Counted from the first letter of the stretch, positions 13,401 to 23,122 are shown. The stretch is DNA of 64,000 nt from Brachypterus glaber (GCA_958510825.1 OY294047.1:49025365-49089364), one strand, 5' to 3'. Notes: generated by a model from the sequence alone, not told the origin. Made by a program: numbers and translations.

Positions 13401-16400
13401 ATTAAAAATTATGTAGAGGAAATGCGCCTAATTTCGGATGGTTTCCAAATTTCGGATAGTAGTGTATTTAAGATACTGTGTGCAAAGGTAAACAGAAACC
13501 TACTTTTATGTGAAGCCAAAAGTCAAACTAAATCCGTCCTGTAATATGATAACGGTAGAGCTTCTCCCCTTTAAATGGCAGCATAAATCGTTTATATTGC
13601 AAATGGCAGTTTTGTGCTCAGTTGCATTATTATGCTTGTTTATTTTATAAATAATCGTTATAAAAGTTCGTGATTCTGTCTTGGGTAAGTTATGATGTTA
13701 GTTAAATTGATCCACTATTCATAATTAAGCAATTTGAAAACGTAAACATTCTACAAATTTCTAATCTAAAAAGCAGAAAGTTGCCTAATTTTGGATAGAC
13801 CATTTTTGTGCATTTGATTCCCAATTTCGGATATCCGCAAGGTAATTATTATTCAGGATAACCAACCATTAATTATTTTTTTTATAATGATACAACAAAC
13901 TAAGATAAACAATTTTGAAAAAACGAAAATTACCTAAGATACTAAGATATTCGAAATTGGGAATCTAAAATTATAGTTCCTATAGTATTTCGTAGAAAAT
14001 CGCTTAATGATTAAATTACGTCTTAAATGTGAAGGAATAACAAGAAACATAAGCAATGGGATCCAGATCTACTCTTGAAAAAATTTTTTCGGATATGTCC
14101 GAAATTAGGAGCCCTTTTTCAAATGCACAAAAATGCGCTGATTTTTTTTAAGCGTGATTTTTGGAAAAAATAAACTGTAATAAAATTGCTTTTATAATAA
14201 ATCATGGTTCGCTATAATAAGTTGTATCTGGTTATATAAAAAAAAATATCAAAAAGTAATACCGAGTATTAAATATTGAATACATTGTAAATGGTATCCG
14301 AAATTAGGCGACTTTCCTCTTTCTATTGTGTAATTTTTGAGGTTCTTAATAATATTGAATTGAATTTGAATTGTATGTTAGAATGTAGGATGATATCCGC
14401 TTATGTTAGTATGTATATACTAGTGTATGTGACACTAGGGTGGCCCTTTTATATACCTTTAATTATCTTAAAATTTTCATTTAGGTGTGACTAGAAAATT
14501 CTGAAAATATGAGAGCGATCAAACTTCACTAATATAATTTAAATTATTTTTTTTATTTTACTTTTTAGCTGTGATAATAAGAAGAATTGTAGTTTAGAAT
14601 CAAGTGGTGGTCCTCAACCTGATCCATGTTATGGTACTTTAAAGTTCAGTGAAATAATATACAGTTGTGACGGTAAGTTTATAACCTAAATCCCTCGATT
14701 AATTATATATAATTTATTTATAAATGCACTATAAATAATAACTGGAAAAATACCTTACATATGTTTTAAAGTTTTTCCATAAATATCTGTAGCTTCGTTC
14801 TAAAAGGGCCAATGTCAAAAATGTTTAACGGATACACTAACTCAAACATTGTCCGTTTTAGTAGTTTAACAGAAATGTTTATTGAAAACACACGTCAGCC
14901 CTTGTCGCTTAAAGTCCACATTTATCTCACAAGCTCTGACTTTTTTAGGTTATATAGATCTGAAAAAAATTAGTTCGGCGGTATAACTCAAAATACGGAA
15001 AAAATTAAATATTGTATTGTATACATGTTGGTATAGTAAAAAGTCCATACCTTAATCGAAAACTCGACTACATTCACATGCATATGCTATAAAAATTATG
15101 ATTTTTTTTGAACAGCGTTTTTGAAAAATTTTCATACATGTATTGGAAGTACTATCCAATATATGTATGGGAAGGTTACCACATTTTTTTTAGAGTGTAT
15201 AATTTATTAATTGTAAAATAAACATTAAAACAGGGTAAAATGTTAAAATGATAATTAAAATTACACTGGCAAAGTAGAGTTTAGTGGTATTTTATATTTT
15301 ATTAAATTTTATTTTATTTTTGCAATTTTGGTGAAGGCGCGCAACTGGGTCAAGAGGTTTCTCGTCTCATCCATAATTTATATCTCCAAATATTTCGCTA
15401 AGCCAGTCCCCAACCTCCTTGAGTTATTTTTTTTATTATTTTTCAAATATCAATAACTGGCATGCTAAAATTTAAGAGGTGATTTTACATCTAAAATCTT
15501 GAAAAAAGTTTACATAAAGGCTAGAGCCCTAAGGGAGTTACGGCCCTCCATACACATATTGAATGAGAAACAAAAAAGCAACAATAAAATTTTAATCCTA
15601 CAGTATTAGAACAAGAGTACCTTTGTTATGTATTTTGACCTGAGGAATCATATTCCAAAAATAAAATTACAAAAAAGTTACACAGAAAAAAGTTTGGGAC
15701 AAAAAACTAATAAAAAAGCCTCGGGTTAAAATAAGTTCATGAAAATAACATAGAAGATGGGCCTTATTAAGTTTAGTTTACATTCCATACCTCGTTGCTA
15801 TACGTCATAGCGTTCCTAAGTTATTAAATAAAAACCGATTTTTTAGCCCTTACGACGCATTTTTAGATATATGTTTATAGGAACTTTTTTTCATATTTTC
15901 CTATGTAGAATCACCCCTTAAAACTAATGACATCATTTATTGGACATCCTGTATACCTCAAACTTATTACAACAACGTTTGGTTGTACTATTTTTAGATT
16001 TTTCTATCAGTGCCCTGCTGAAAATGACGGGTCTGGGCGGGTATAAATGGTGCATAAACCGGACTTGAGCGGATGAAATTCACCCACTCAAGTCCGGTCT
16101 ATGCAACATTTATACCCGCGCAGACCCGTAATTTTCAATAGGGTGTACTAATATTTTTAATTTTGTTTTTTTTCTAGAGCCTCCACCAAAACCAGCAGGT
16201 AATCTTTATAAAGAACCTTCACTTTCCGGTTTGGACCGTGTCAATGGATTTTTACTGTCTAAACCCGAAAGTGAAAGTTCTTTTTTTTACTTTATAAATA
16301 GCATTAATTAATAAGAATTTAGATACAAGAGTTTATTTCTAATTAATACCGTTTTTAAGGAAAATTTATCAATAATATCGTCGGCTTACAAGTAAAAGAC

Positions 16401-19400
16401 ACTAAGTCACTTTTTTGCAAAAATGGGATTTTTAGGGTACTGTAATTAATTTTTGATGATCTATGTACAGGTAAACCGAACTTACTTCTAGGTGGACTAC
16501 CAAGAGAGTTCCCACTATACAAAACGCACCAGTTTGATTTTGAATAAAATTTTATCTGGCAATAGGCACTAAGTCACTTAGTGCACTTGGTGCGTTTTAC
16601 TTGTAGATTATTTCAAATGTTTCTGCACTAAGCGACTGAGTGTTTGTTTGGCGAAACGTGCATTCTTGTAACAATTATTACAAAAATTAAAAAACAACAG
16701 TGAAAGTTAAATTTGTCAATATCTCAAAACCATGTTTTTGGACTTAGTGCTCTTTACTTGTAAGCCGACGATATAATAAATGGGTATGGAGTAATAATGT
16801 TAATCTCTTTAGTCCTGTTATTTTTTCTACTACTTAGGGGTCATACTCAAAATACTTAACGCTCTTATTAGATGCGTTACAAGGGAGAAGGTTTATTTTT
16901 TCACCCAAAATGAACTAACAAGAAATAATGGATGTAAAAATATAAAATGGTTTATAAATCTAAAAAAAACAAGCATAGTTTCAGGCTTTTAGGGGGTAAA
17001 TTTCCGTATTCATTTATATTTTTAATCTCCATCCCCTTTTAACTTTTTGAAAAAAATGTCCTTGTATCAAAGGCGGATACACGCGGCTGTCGTGACAAAA
17101 ATAAATTTCTATCCGCCTCGGATACACGTGGCAGTTAACGTGTTAATTTAAATTTTAGTACCACAGGTATCGTATGCTTGCGACGGCTCTACAGTTACCC
17201 TAAAATGTCCAAATAATGAAGTTATTAAGGTTCTCGGCGCTGATTATGGAAGATGGACCAGAACCGTATGTAATAGTGAACCAATTCATAATATGAACTG
17301 CCATTCGGATCCGTTAAAAACTATGCAATATGTGCAAGGCGTGTAAGTTTTAGTTTTCGTAAATGTATGTAAACTTGTGTAAAATTACTTAAAACTAGGT
17401 AACCAATAGTCGGCGAATTTCCAGTACTCGCATAAGCGCCGCGTCGACACAATTTTCGTTGTTTTTGTTTACAATGCCAAATAAAATAACACAGCCCCAC
17501 GTTTTTGTCTCAAATGCATACAAAAAAAAGCATTGTGCGCTATATCTCAAGATTATGAGGGTCCACGATTTTTTTGAATTTCAGATTTGGTTTCAGGGTC
17601 AAAAAATGCATAGGAATACCATAGTCTTCATTAGAACTCCGGACTTTTTTTATTTTGTGGGGCTGTGTAATTTTTGTAGAAGACACATGTGCAATTATGT
17701 AAAATTAGTAAAATATGATTAAAATAATTTAGAATTTGATAAATTTATATTATGTGTTTTAATGTAAATATTTCTTAACTAAAGTTTAAATTTGTTAAAA
17801 TTATCTATGTTTAAATTAAAATACATATAATAAAAAATTGTTAAAAAAATACAAAAATGTATTAAGTCCAGTGACTGGACTGGACTCAAATGACGAGGAA
17901 TCCCTATGTTAAAATTGCAAAACATGCGCACTGGCTGATATTTTAAAGGGTAGTAGTTGATGGTAACGGAACACTTTTCTTAGTTTTTTACTGAGCGATT
18001 TGCGATTTGAATGTTAAGGGTGAATGCGGTTATCTCGGTATACATATTACGATAAAAATGCAAATTAACAATTTCGTTAAGGAGGAAATTCCCAACAATT
18101 TTTGTTTAAATAATTTTTTTAATATATTAATAACAATCGAGTAATAAATATTCAAAAATGCCCATGTTGAATTTGAATTTAATTAATTAAAAATAAACTT
18201 TTCGCCCCACAGATTATTTATTTTTTTATTTTAAATCAATATTGAAATCACAAGTAGGGTAGATACCCCAGTTATAGCCACCTTAAGAAAAATTCTGATT
18301 TTATTTCTTTTTATTATGTTCCATTATAATGTTAAGATTGCAAGTTTTGGTTTTTCTGAAACTTACAATATATCTCTACTATAAAATAAATGTTTAAACA
18401 ATATAACTTCAGCTGATATGTTATAAAATAAAAACAAACAAAATAATACCAATTCTCTAGTTTTAGCCACCCAAGCACCGATTTTAGCCATAAAAATTCA
18501 CCAGATATAGCCACCATTAAAAAAAAAACTAAAAAGATGTTAAAAATAAATTATTTATATTTTTGTAACAGTTTTAGAACATTTAAAATTTATAGTTTTT
18601 TAAAAATATATACTTCTTAATCAATATTTAAAATGATTTCGTTTTTTATTACATTTCTTCTTACATACATCTTTTCTTGGATAATTATCCGATAATTATA
18701 AATATTTATTAATTTTATTTATTTTTTATTTTTATTTGTTAAGAGTCTTTTTGGGATCTGAACCAGCTGGTAGTTTATACCATATCTGACACTATAAGTT
18801 TTACAAAAATATTTATATGTATATGACAATTTCACATTGTGACATGTTTAGTTTTCAGCTTCAGTCTTGAATCATTTGAGTCATTTTGATGGCCCGTTCT
18901 CTACTATATTTTGTATAATACTCCTCCTTTTTTAATTTAAATGTATTAATGGCTAATAATTAAAGGTGGTTTTCGCTAAAATCTTTATTATTTGTACAGT
19001 GATTTTGACATATTGATATTTTTTGACATTGGCTATAACTGGTACTAGTTAGGTTTCAGTTTTAGCCAATTCTGTGGCTATAGCTAGAAAGAGAAGCATA
19101 TTAGTGTCCCAGTTATCGCCATGCAAATTTAAGAATAAATTCTGCAAAATATGTATTAAAATATTATTAAAGTAACTGTTTAACTTGATATAAATATTTT
19201 ACGAATTTAATTTTACCTGAATTAGATATTTAAAATAATTTTTCTAGCGGTTTCTTAAGAAAAGTCATAAGAAATTACATTATTTTCAAAATCAAAATTT
19301 TAAATAGGCGCTGTATTCGTTTCGCTAGAGTTAAAACTTATTTAACATATTTGTTGTCCCAACTTTTATGATTCAAATCGGATTTAAACGATAATTTTGA

Positions 19401-22400
19401 TCTAAAGTCTCCTATTTCTTAGCTATACCCAAAAAACTACTCTGACTGGCTAAAACCGGTGCAGTGGCTAAAACCGGTGATCCTACCCTATACAAATGTG
19501 TTTTTCTATTAAAAAATTACACTTCTTAACATTTTTTTTTTGTAGCTGCGAAAATAAAAATAATTGTCAAATAGGAGCAGGTAATGGATATGACGATCCC
19601 TGTTTTAATACTTTTAAACACTTGGAAATAATATACACGTGCAATGGTAAGAGTAGGCAGACTAACATCTCTACTCTAAATTTCTCTACTCCCTAACTTC
19701 CCTACTCCATAAAATCCCTACTCCATAACAACTCTACTCCGTAACATCTCTACTCCATAACATCTCTACTCCGTAACAACTCTACTCCACACTATAGACA
19801 CTCGATTAGCCACTTGTCTTAACTCAAAAGAATATTTGTCATGCTAAGTCACTGTCAAAAATGAATGCAGTTTATTAATTACTTACATATTAGTGCATGT
19901 TAAGAGTATGCGGTCATTGTTGCTTTTAGAATAATTCATTTTAATTGTTCTAGATTTACATTTAAAGATAAACGTTTTCTAGGAAAAAAATAAAATTATC
20001 TAGAAGAAGAAGATTCTTTGTTCTTTGAACTGCTCATTTATTATTAAGTGGCTAATAAAGTGCATATAGTGTGGAGTAGAGTTTTTAAGGAGTAGAGATG
20101 TTATGAAGTAGAGATGTTACGGAGTAGAGTTGTTGTGGAGTAGGGATGTTATGGAGTAGGGATGTTAGAGAGTAGAGAAATTTAGAGTAGAGATATTAGT
20201 CTGCCTAAGAGTACAGTATGTTCAACAAGAGCGTATCTTTATTTTTTTTTCTATGAAAGATATTTATTTATTAATTTTTTTACATTAAAGTAGATAAAAA
20301 ATGCTATTTCTCTCCTACTAAGTACACCGTGAAATCTCCGTTGTTATTCAGAATGGCTTAAAACCTTTTTGGCATACTTTCTGCGTATTTTACTGTCCAC
20401 GACCTCCATTTCTAACTAAAGGCTGGTGCGAGCTGCTTCAAATTTAGCAGTTTTATTCCTTCAGGTTTGGACTTTAAAAGCCTCTACACGTTTTCGATCG
20501 GATTTGCATCCGGTGGTTGTGAAGGCCAAAGTAACGTTGTGATGCCATTTTTCCTCTTCCAATCGGTGCAGAGTCGACTGAGGTGTTTTGGATCATTGTC
20601 CTCTTGCAAGATCCAAGCTTTGTTTTTGGATCTAAACATTCTTTTTACTGACTTTATAAATCCACGCTGGTAAATTATCAAAATTTTATAAGCATTTAAA
20701 TTCTCAGTAAACAACTTTAGGCAACTAAATCCACGTACTGAAAAGCATCCCCAAACATGAATTTTTACGGGGTGCCTAACTGTGCACTGGACCAAATGCA
20801 TTTCACAGTAAGAACAAGCATTTAGACTTTTTAATCACTTTTGATGTATTGGCGACCTTTAACTTAGGTCCTTGCCAATGCAGGCACAAAAAGACCGCGG
20901 TCGACCGCCTCAAATCTCTTGGCCTAAACCGAACTCATTTTCTTTAACGTGTGCTCGTCACGACAATTCGACTACTACGGTAACAAATCAGTGCTACAGA
21001 AATAGTACAGAGATAGGAGAACTACGCTATAAAATATGGCGGAGATCCCTTTTAAATTTTTTGAATAATCAAAGACACGCTCTTGTTGAACAGACTGTAA
21101 AACTTTTGATTATAGTGTATTTAACACATATTTATTTTAGCGGTTTATCTGGAACCAACTCCCAAAAATGGTAAGTTTTTTTTAAAGATCTTGAAATCAT
21201 TTTTTATAATGTAAATAAGTTACACATTTTAACACAAATTAATACAGAATCATGTTATGCCAATTTTTCTTGTTAAAATTTTGCAAAAACTACATATCAC
21301 CTGTAATTTTTTGTTTATTAAATCTTAAAAAATGTCGTGTAAAAATTACACATAAGAATAAAAATAGCATATATAATTATAGTATAATATATTATAATTA
21401 CTAATAAATATTGATTTAAATTTATTACCGTAACACGGATTTGTTTATAAATGTATGTAATTTTTATTTTCTTTAACAATTTTACATACGAAATAAACAA
21501 CTTTTTACCAATTGTTAAAAACATCTTGATATATTTTTTTATAAAAATGTTTTTTTTAGAACTGTGGAAAGCAGTGCATGGTTGTGATGGAGACATAAAT
21601 AACTTAGAATGCCCAAATGGTAGATTAATAAACATACATGTGGCAGATGATGGAAGATGGAACAGAATTATATGCAACAGGGAACCCATTAAAACATTAA
21701 GCTGCCATGCGGATTCACAGATTTCTTTGGACTTCCATAAGAAACGGTTAGTATGTATGTTTGGACTTGTATGACTTTCTACTTATATCTATGTTAGTAT
21801 GCATATAGTAGTTTTGTGACACGGAATTTACATAACATTAAATTGTACCTAATATTAGTGATATTATATCACCAGGGATCGGTATCTTGTTGCAATTCCA
21901 GTGTATTGACTTTATTTATGACACCTTCTGTCTAGGGAGGGGGAACAAGCACTAGTAAATACGGTAAAAAGAATTATTTTACATTGATAGAAAAAAACAT
22001 TTTGTAAGGAATTTGGTAGTACCTATCTGTGATGATTGTATTAAAATCATCGCTGACAAGTTAAAAATGTTGACCCTGTTTGTTTTTAACCTTTCGACGT
22101 TTTAGACTTTCCTGAGTCTAAATCAGTAAAAAAAGGAGTATGTCTATCTGCCAGAGTTTTTGGTCATAATTAAGTTAACTATTATTGGATTTTATTATTT
22201 AGCGCTTTAGAGAAAGAGTTTTTAAAACAATTTATTCCAAAAAACAATGAAATTTTCAGCGAGGGATAAGGACCTTTATTAGTCATATTCTTTTTTTCAA
22301 TTAGGGGCGCCAAACCAAAAGCTTGCTTCGGGGCGCCGAATTTCTAAGGTCGGCCCTGCATATTGCAGAAGGGGATTATGTTCATCCAAATACCTAAAAG

Positions 22401-22750
22401 TATACAAATTTTGACTATATTATGTGTCGAGGTAAAGAACCTCGATATCTGACAGTTTTGTCATAATATAAAGGATCTCCATGCCGAAAGGGGCATTTCC
22501 CTCAAATCTCCCCCACAAAGCCACATTATTTATTTATATATTAGTTATTTATATACCTAACTGATTCATGGTATGTAAACGTTAACATTCATAATATGAA
22601 TAATATTATTATAATTTAAATATATTCTTTTTATTTTAATTTTTAGTTGTGATAAAAAGACAACTTGTAGTTTAGAATCAAGTGGTGGCCCTCAACCTGA
22701 TCCATGTTATGGTACTTTAAAGTTCAGTGAAATAATATACACTTGTGACG
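7399..22750 (+). CDS. SUEL/rhamnose-binding-lectin-type secreted protein, four domains, 3' end not found
   Basis: Spliced model: 7399-7462, 9850-10033, 11318-11418, 11496-11525, 12418-12604, 14569-14672, 16178-16198, 17159-17342, 19546-19646, 21141-21170, 21560-21746, 22647-22750. All junctions are GT/AG and phases agree throughout, giving 432 codons. A hydrophobic N-terminus is followed by four SUEL (Gal_lectin) domains with the family's patterns: ACDG near the start, LKCP or LECP, GADYGRW or VADDGRW, VCN or ICN, then DPC..T and a final YxC. This family binds rhamnose or galactose outside the cell. Domains 1 and 3, and 2 and 4, are almost identical, so a two-domain block was duplicated. If the last donor is not used, the reading stops six codons later (GKFIT then stop). 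Which sugar is bound, and where the gene ends, cannot be told. Confidence 0.8.
7510..7928. mobile_element. TIR element in lectin intron 1, 419 bp
   Basis: The inverted ends AATAGGGTCAATAATTTTAA continue as arms of over 60 bp (shared TTCTACAT and CATATGTCTAAAAATGC). The flanks fit TA duplication (TA|GGGTCAATAA). A diverged relative occurs at about 15,467-15,935 in intron 6, and a fragment at about 24,500-24,650. No ORF. Confidence 0.7.
8460..9240. other. Intron 1 interior with CCCC/GGGG hairpins
   Basis: Repeated short patches with ACCCCCA/TGGGGGT pairs (near 8,465, 8,718 and 8,826) are each followed by A/T-rich sequence. No gene seen. These may be remnants of a TIR family. Confidence 0.35.
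9267..9750 (-). mobile_element. Family F repeat, copy 1, interrupted by family B
   Basis: The outer parts (9,267-9,330 and about 9,660-9,750) match, in reverse orientation, the outer parts of 59,243-60,218 (CTGAAACATCTAAAGTGACA, and TAGTAGTGAAAAAATA). In this copy the interior is family B (9,331-9,659). In the other copy the interior is family D. Together they show one host element hit by two different insertions. Confidence 0.6.
9331..9659. mobile_element. Family B repeat, copy 2
   Basis: Reverse-complement copy of 1,184-1,516. It lies inside family F sequence, so its borders are set by comparison with the uninterrupted F sequence near 60,140-60,175. Confidence 0.65.
9850..10033 (+). CDS. 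Lectin gene exon 2: SUEL domain 1, first half
   Basis: Enters in phase 1 after TTTTAG and leaves in phase 2 at GTAAGT. Encodes VPQVSYACDGFSVTLKCP, then NNEVIKVLGADYGRWTRTVCN and CHSDRLK. The Cys spacing and the GADYGRW motif are the SUEL signature. Exon 8 is its near-identical duplicate. Confidence 0.85.
10366..11267. mobile_element. Family G TIR element carrying a palindromic insertion
   Basis: Ends CACGGTTCGC and its complement; a related sequence starts at 53,060 (CACGGTTCGCCGTTATTTAC). Without the inserted palindrome (10,558-11,147) the element would be about 300 bp. It sits in the intron between the two halves of lectin domain 1; the duplicated intron (17,343-19,545) lacks it. Confidence 0.6.
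10558..11147. mobile_element. 265-bp-arm palindrome flanked by a 13-bp duplication
   Basis: Arms 10,593-10,857 and 10,871-11,135 are reverse complements with no mismatch found by eye and a 13-nt loop. The block is flanked by TAAAAAACTATTC at 10,545-10,557 and 11,148-11,160, a likely target-site duplication. Each arm carries CTGAAGATGGACTAACAC then CTCCGAAAGCGC, which resembles the CUGANGA...GAAA hammerhead core found in Penelope-like element termini; that resemblance is unproven. No ORF. Confidence 0.8.
11318..11418 (+). CDS. Lectin gene exon 3: SUEL domain 1, second half
   Basis: Phase 2 to phase 1. Encodes CENKNNCQIGAGNGYDDPCL and then HLEIIYTC, the C-terminal cysteine pattern of SUEL domains (C....C....DPC...........YxC). 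Exon 9 is its duplicate, with a few residue changes. Confidence 0.85.
11496..11525 (+). CDS. Lectin gene exon 4: linker micro-exon
   Basis: A 30-nt exon, phase 1 to phase 1, encoding about AVYLEPTPKN between AG and GTAAGT. An identical 30-nt exon is present at 21,141-21,170 in the duplicated half. It supplies a short proline-containing hinge between domains 1 and 2. Confidence 0.75.
12418..12604 (+). CDS. Lectin gene exon 5: SUEL domain 2, first half
   Basis: Phase 1 to phase 2. Encodes ELWKAVHGCDGDINNLECP, then INIHVADDGRWNRIICN and TLSCYADSQISLDFHKKR. It is the counterpart of exon 11. The donor is G|GTTAGTATG, shared with exon 11. A long alternative-frame ORF that runs on into the intron is not part of this gene. 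Confidence 0.85.
12618..13033 (+). pseudogene. LINE reverse-transcriptase C-terminal fragment in lectin intron 5
   Basis: Open reading includes QNSIDPLKKAQNSIVKIML, LYKECGLQSIRNIYVFQ, then TSFTQRNVFYFAPKFYNFIP, the pattern seen after the RT domain of CR1/Jockey-type LINEs. The catalytic RT region is missing, so it is a dead 5'-truncated copy. The duplicated intron (21,747-22,646) has no such insert. Sequence from 13,034 to about 13,410 is A/T-rich and may be its 3' UTR. Confidence 0.7.
13416..14319. mobile_element. TIR element with repeated 'AATTTCGGAT' motif
   Basis: Left end GAGGAAATGCGCCTAATTTC, right end the complement of GAGGAAAGTCGCCTAATTTC. Variants of CCTAATTTCGGAT recur subterminally (13,452; 13,790; 13,830; 14,096). 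No transposase. It is absent from the duplicated intron. The left flank has TA, while the right flank is less clear. Confidence 0.65.
14569..14672 (+). CDS. Lectin gene exon 6: SUEL domain 2, second half
   Basis: Phase 2 to phase 1. Encodes CDNKKNCSLESSGGPQPDPC, then YGTLKFSEIIYSC. It is the duplicate of exon 12. Its donor is GACG|GTAAGTTT. Confidence 0.85.
15467..15935. mobile_element. Diverged relative of the intron-1 TIR element
   Basis: GAGGTGATTTTACATC at the left and GTAGAATCACCCCTTAAAA at the right form an inverted pair, and internal phrases (GACGCATTTTTAGATATATG; CTAAGGGAGTTACGGCCC) match 7,510-7,928. No ORF. Confidence 0.5.
16011..16145. repeat. Hairpin MITE, about 135 bp
   Basis: Arms of about 58 bp (GACGGGTCTGGGCGGGTATA at left; complement TATACCCGCGCAGACCCGT at right) around a short loop. 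It lies 33 bp upstream of the linker exon at 16,178. Confidence 0.7.
16178..16198 (+). CDS. Lectin gene exon 7: linker micro-exon
   Basis: A 21-nt exon, phase 1 to 1, encoding EPPPKPA after TTTCTAG and before GTAATC. It joins domain 2 to domain 3. No copy of it was found after domain 4. Confidence 0.6.
16202..16305. repeat. Imperfect hairpin just after the linker exon
   Basis: CTTTATAAAGAACCTTCAC pairs imperfectly with GTGAAAGTTC....ACTTTATAAA; GGTTTGGAC pairs with GTCTAAACC. A small TIR-type repeat 3 bp beyond the splice donor. Confidence 0.5.
16376..16774. mobile_element. Family I TIR element, short copy (399 bp)
   Basis: Ends ATATCGTCGGCTTACAAGTA and its complement; interior has CACTAAGTCACTTAGTGCAC-type inverted motifs. 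A second, longer copy is at 41,317-42,356. No ORF. Confidence 0.75.
17159..17342 (+). CDS. Lectin gene exon 8: SUEL domain 3, first half
   Basis: Duplicate of exon 2 (same length, same phases). Changes include FS to ST after ACDG, Q to H after SEPI, and R to P after CHSD. All cysteines and GADYGRW are kept, so the domain should fold. Confidence 0.85.
17491..17666. mobile_element. MITE with ACAGCCCCAC ends, 176 bp
   Basis: Inverted ends ACAGCCCCAC / GTGGGGCTGT. The matching part of the duplicated intron (near 10,105) lacks it, so this is an insertion after the gene duplication or a loss there. A related end (TTTTGTGGGCCTGTGTAA) is near 35,770. Confidence 0.65.
18257..19488. mobile_element. 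TA-flanked TIR element with repeated 'TAGCCA' motif, 1,232 bp
   Basis: Left end GGGTAGATACCCCAGTTATA; right end complement of GGGTAGGATCACCGGTTTTA; TA on both sides. Subterminal regions carry many TATAGCCA/TTTTAGCCA copies (left near 18,275, 18,467, 18,485, 18,508; right in the opposite orientation near 19,024, 19,070, 19,450). This layout suggests repeated transposase-binding sites. No transposase ORF. It lies in the intron splitting domain 3. Confidence 0.75.
19546..19646 (+). CDS. Lectin gene exon 9: SUEL domain 3, second half
   Basis: Duplicate of exon 3: CENKNNCQIGAGNGYDDPCF then HLEIIYTCN. Phase 2 to 1. Its donor GTAAGAG is followed within about 10 bp by the foldback-like element, yet the splice signal is intact. 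Confidence 0.85.
19656..20205. mobile_element. Foldback-like element with 16-bp sub-repeats in its TIRs
   Basis: Ends GGCAGACTAA and TTAGTCTGCC, with TA (and possibly TAAGAG) on both sides. The left arm is built of 16-bp direct repeats of the type TCTACTCCGTAACATC (about 19,672-19,795) and the right arm of the same repeats inverted (about 20,075-20,190). Between them lie about 280 bp of non-coding sequence. Long TIRs made of tandem repeats are the hallmark of foldback elements. Confidence 0.75.
20214..21097 (-). mobile_element. Defective Tc1-like transposon, 884 bp
   Basis: TIRs CAGTATGTTCAACAAGAGCG / complement of CAGTCTGTTCAACAAGAGCG, flanked by TA. It carries a minus-strand transposase remnant (20,484-20,801). 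Autonomous Tc1 elements are usually about 1.6 kb, so much of the transposase N-terminus is deleted. It begins about 8 bp after the foldback-like element. Confidence 0.85.
20484..20801 (-). pseudogene. Tc1 transposase DDE fragment
   Basis: 105 codons matching the C-terminal half of Tc1 transposase: HVWGCFSVRGFSCLKLF, LQEDNDPKHLS (second catalytic Asp region) and WPSQPPDANPIENV (final Glu region). The HTH DNA-binding part and first catalytic Asp are missing, although a GRPR-like patch is readable near 20,890-20,905. It is not functional. Confidence 0.85.
21141..21170 (+). CDS. Lectin gene exon 10: linker micro-exon
   Basis: Same 30 nt as exon 4 (AVYLEPTPKN), phase 1 to 1, between TTTTAG and GTAAGT. 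It joins domains 3 and 4. Confidence 0.75.
21560..21746 (+). CDS. Lectin gene exon 11: SUEL domain 4, first half
   Basis: Duplicate of exon 5, with K to R in PNGK and Y to H in SCYAD. Phase 1 to 2. The intron after it (about 900 bp) is the uninterrupted version of intron 5 and shows the pre-insertion state. Confidence 0.85.
21780..22646. other. Lectin intron 11
   Basis: A/T-rich. Around 22,300-22,360 there is a short GC-richer patch (GGGGCGCC repeated twice) of repeat type. No gene seen. Confidence 0.35.
22647..22750 (+). CDS. Lectin gene exon 12: SUEL domain 4, second half (last exon found)
   Basis: Encodes CDKKTTCSLESSGGPQPDPC, then YGTLKFSEIIYTC, ending in phase 1 at GACG|GTAAGTTT. The duplicate of linker exon 7 that would be expected next was not found. 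Either a distant 3' exon exists beyond the repeats, or the message reads through to the TAA near 22,765. Confidence 0.85.
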
Positions 22751-22770
22751 GTAAGTTTATAACCTAAATC

Positions 22771-23024
22771 CAACGAACTAATAACTCTTCTCTCTAGAAT
22801 AGGCATTTCATTTGTAAAAACTGAAAAAAACGTAGCCAACATATACATTTGTCTGTCTTACTCCCACAGCATTGTTCTAACAGAGACAACAATAACAGTT
22901 ACTGGTAATTGTTATTGTTCAGGCCTGAATATACATACTATTTGTTTACAAACAAACCGAGATGTTGTCGATACTTTATATTAACGGTATGCGTATTCTA
23001 GAGAGAAGAGTTGTTAGTTCGTTG
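22771..23024. mobile_element. hAT-type MITE with 8-bp duplication, 254 bp
   Basis: The TIRs begin CAACGAACTAATAACTCTTC (left) and CAACGAACTAACAACTCTTC (right, inverted). CCTAAATC is duplicated on both sides (22,763-22,770 and 23,025-23,032). The matching place in the duplicated intron (near 14,682) has a single CCTAAATC and no insert. An 8-bp duplication fits the hAT superfamily. Confidence 0.9.
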
Positions 23025-23122
23025 CCTAAATCCCTATTATTAATTATAATTATAATTTATTAATTATAAAATTAATAATAAAATATGGTGGAACGTTAAG
23101 TCAAACTACATACATACATACA

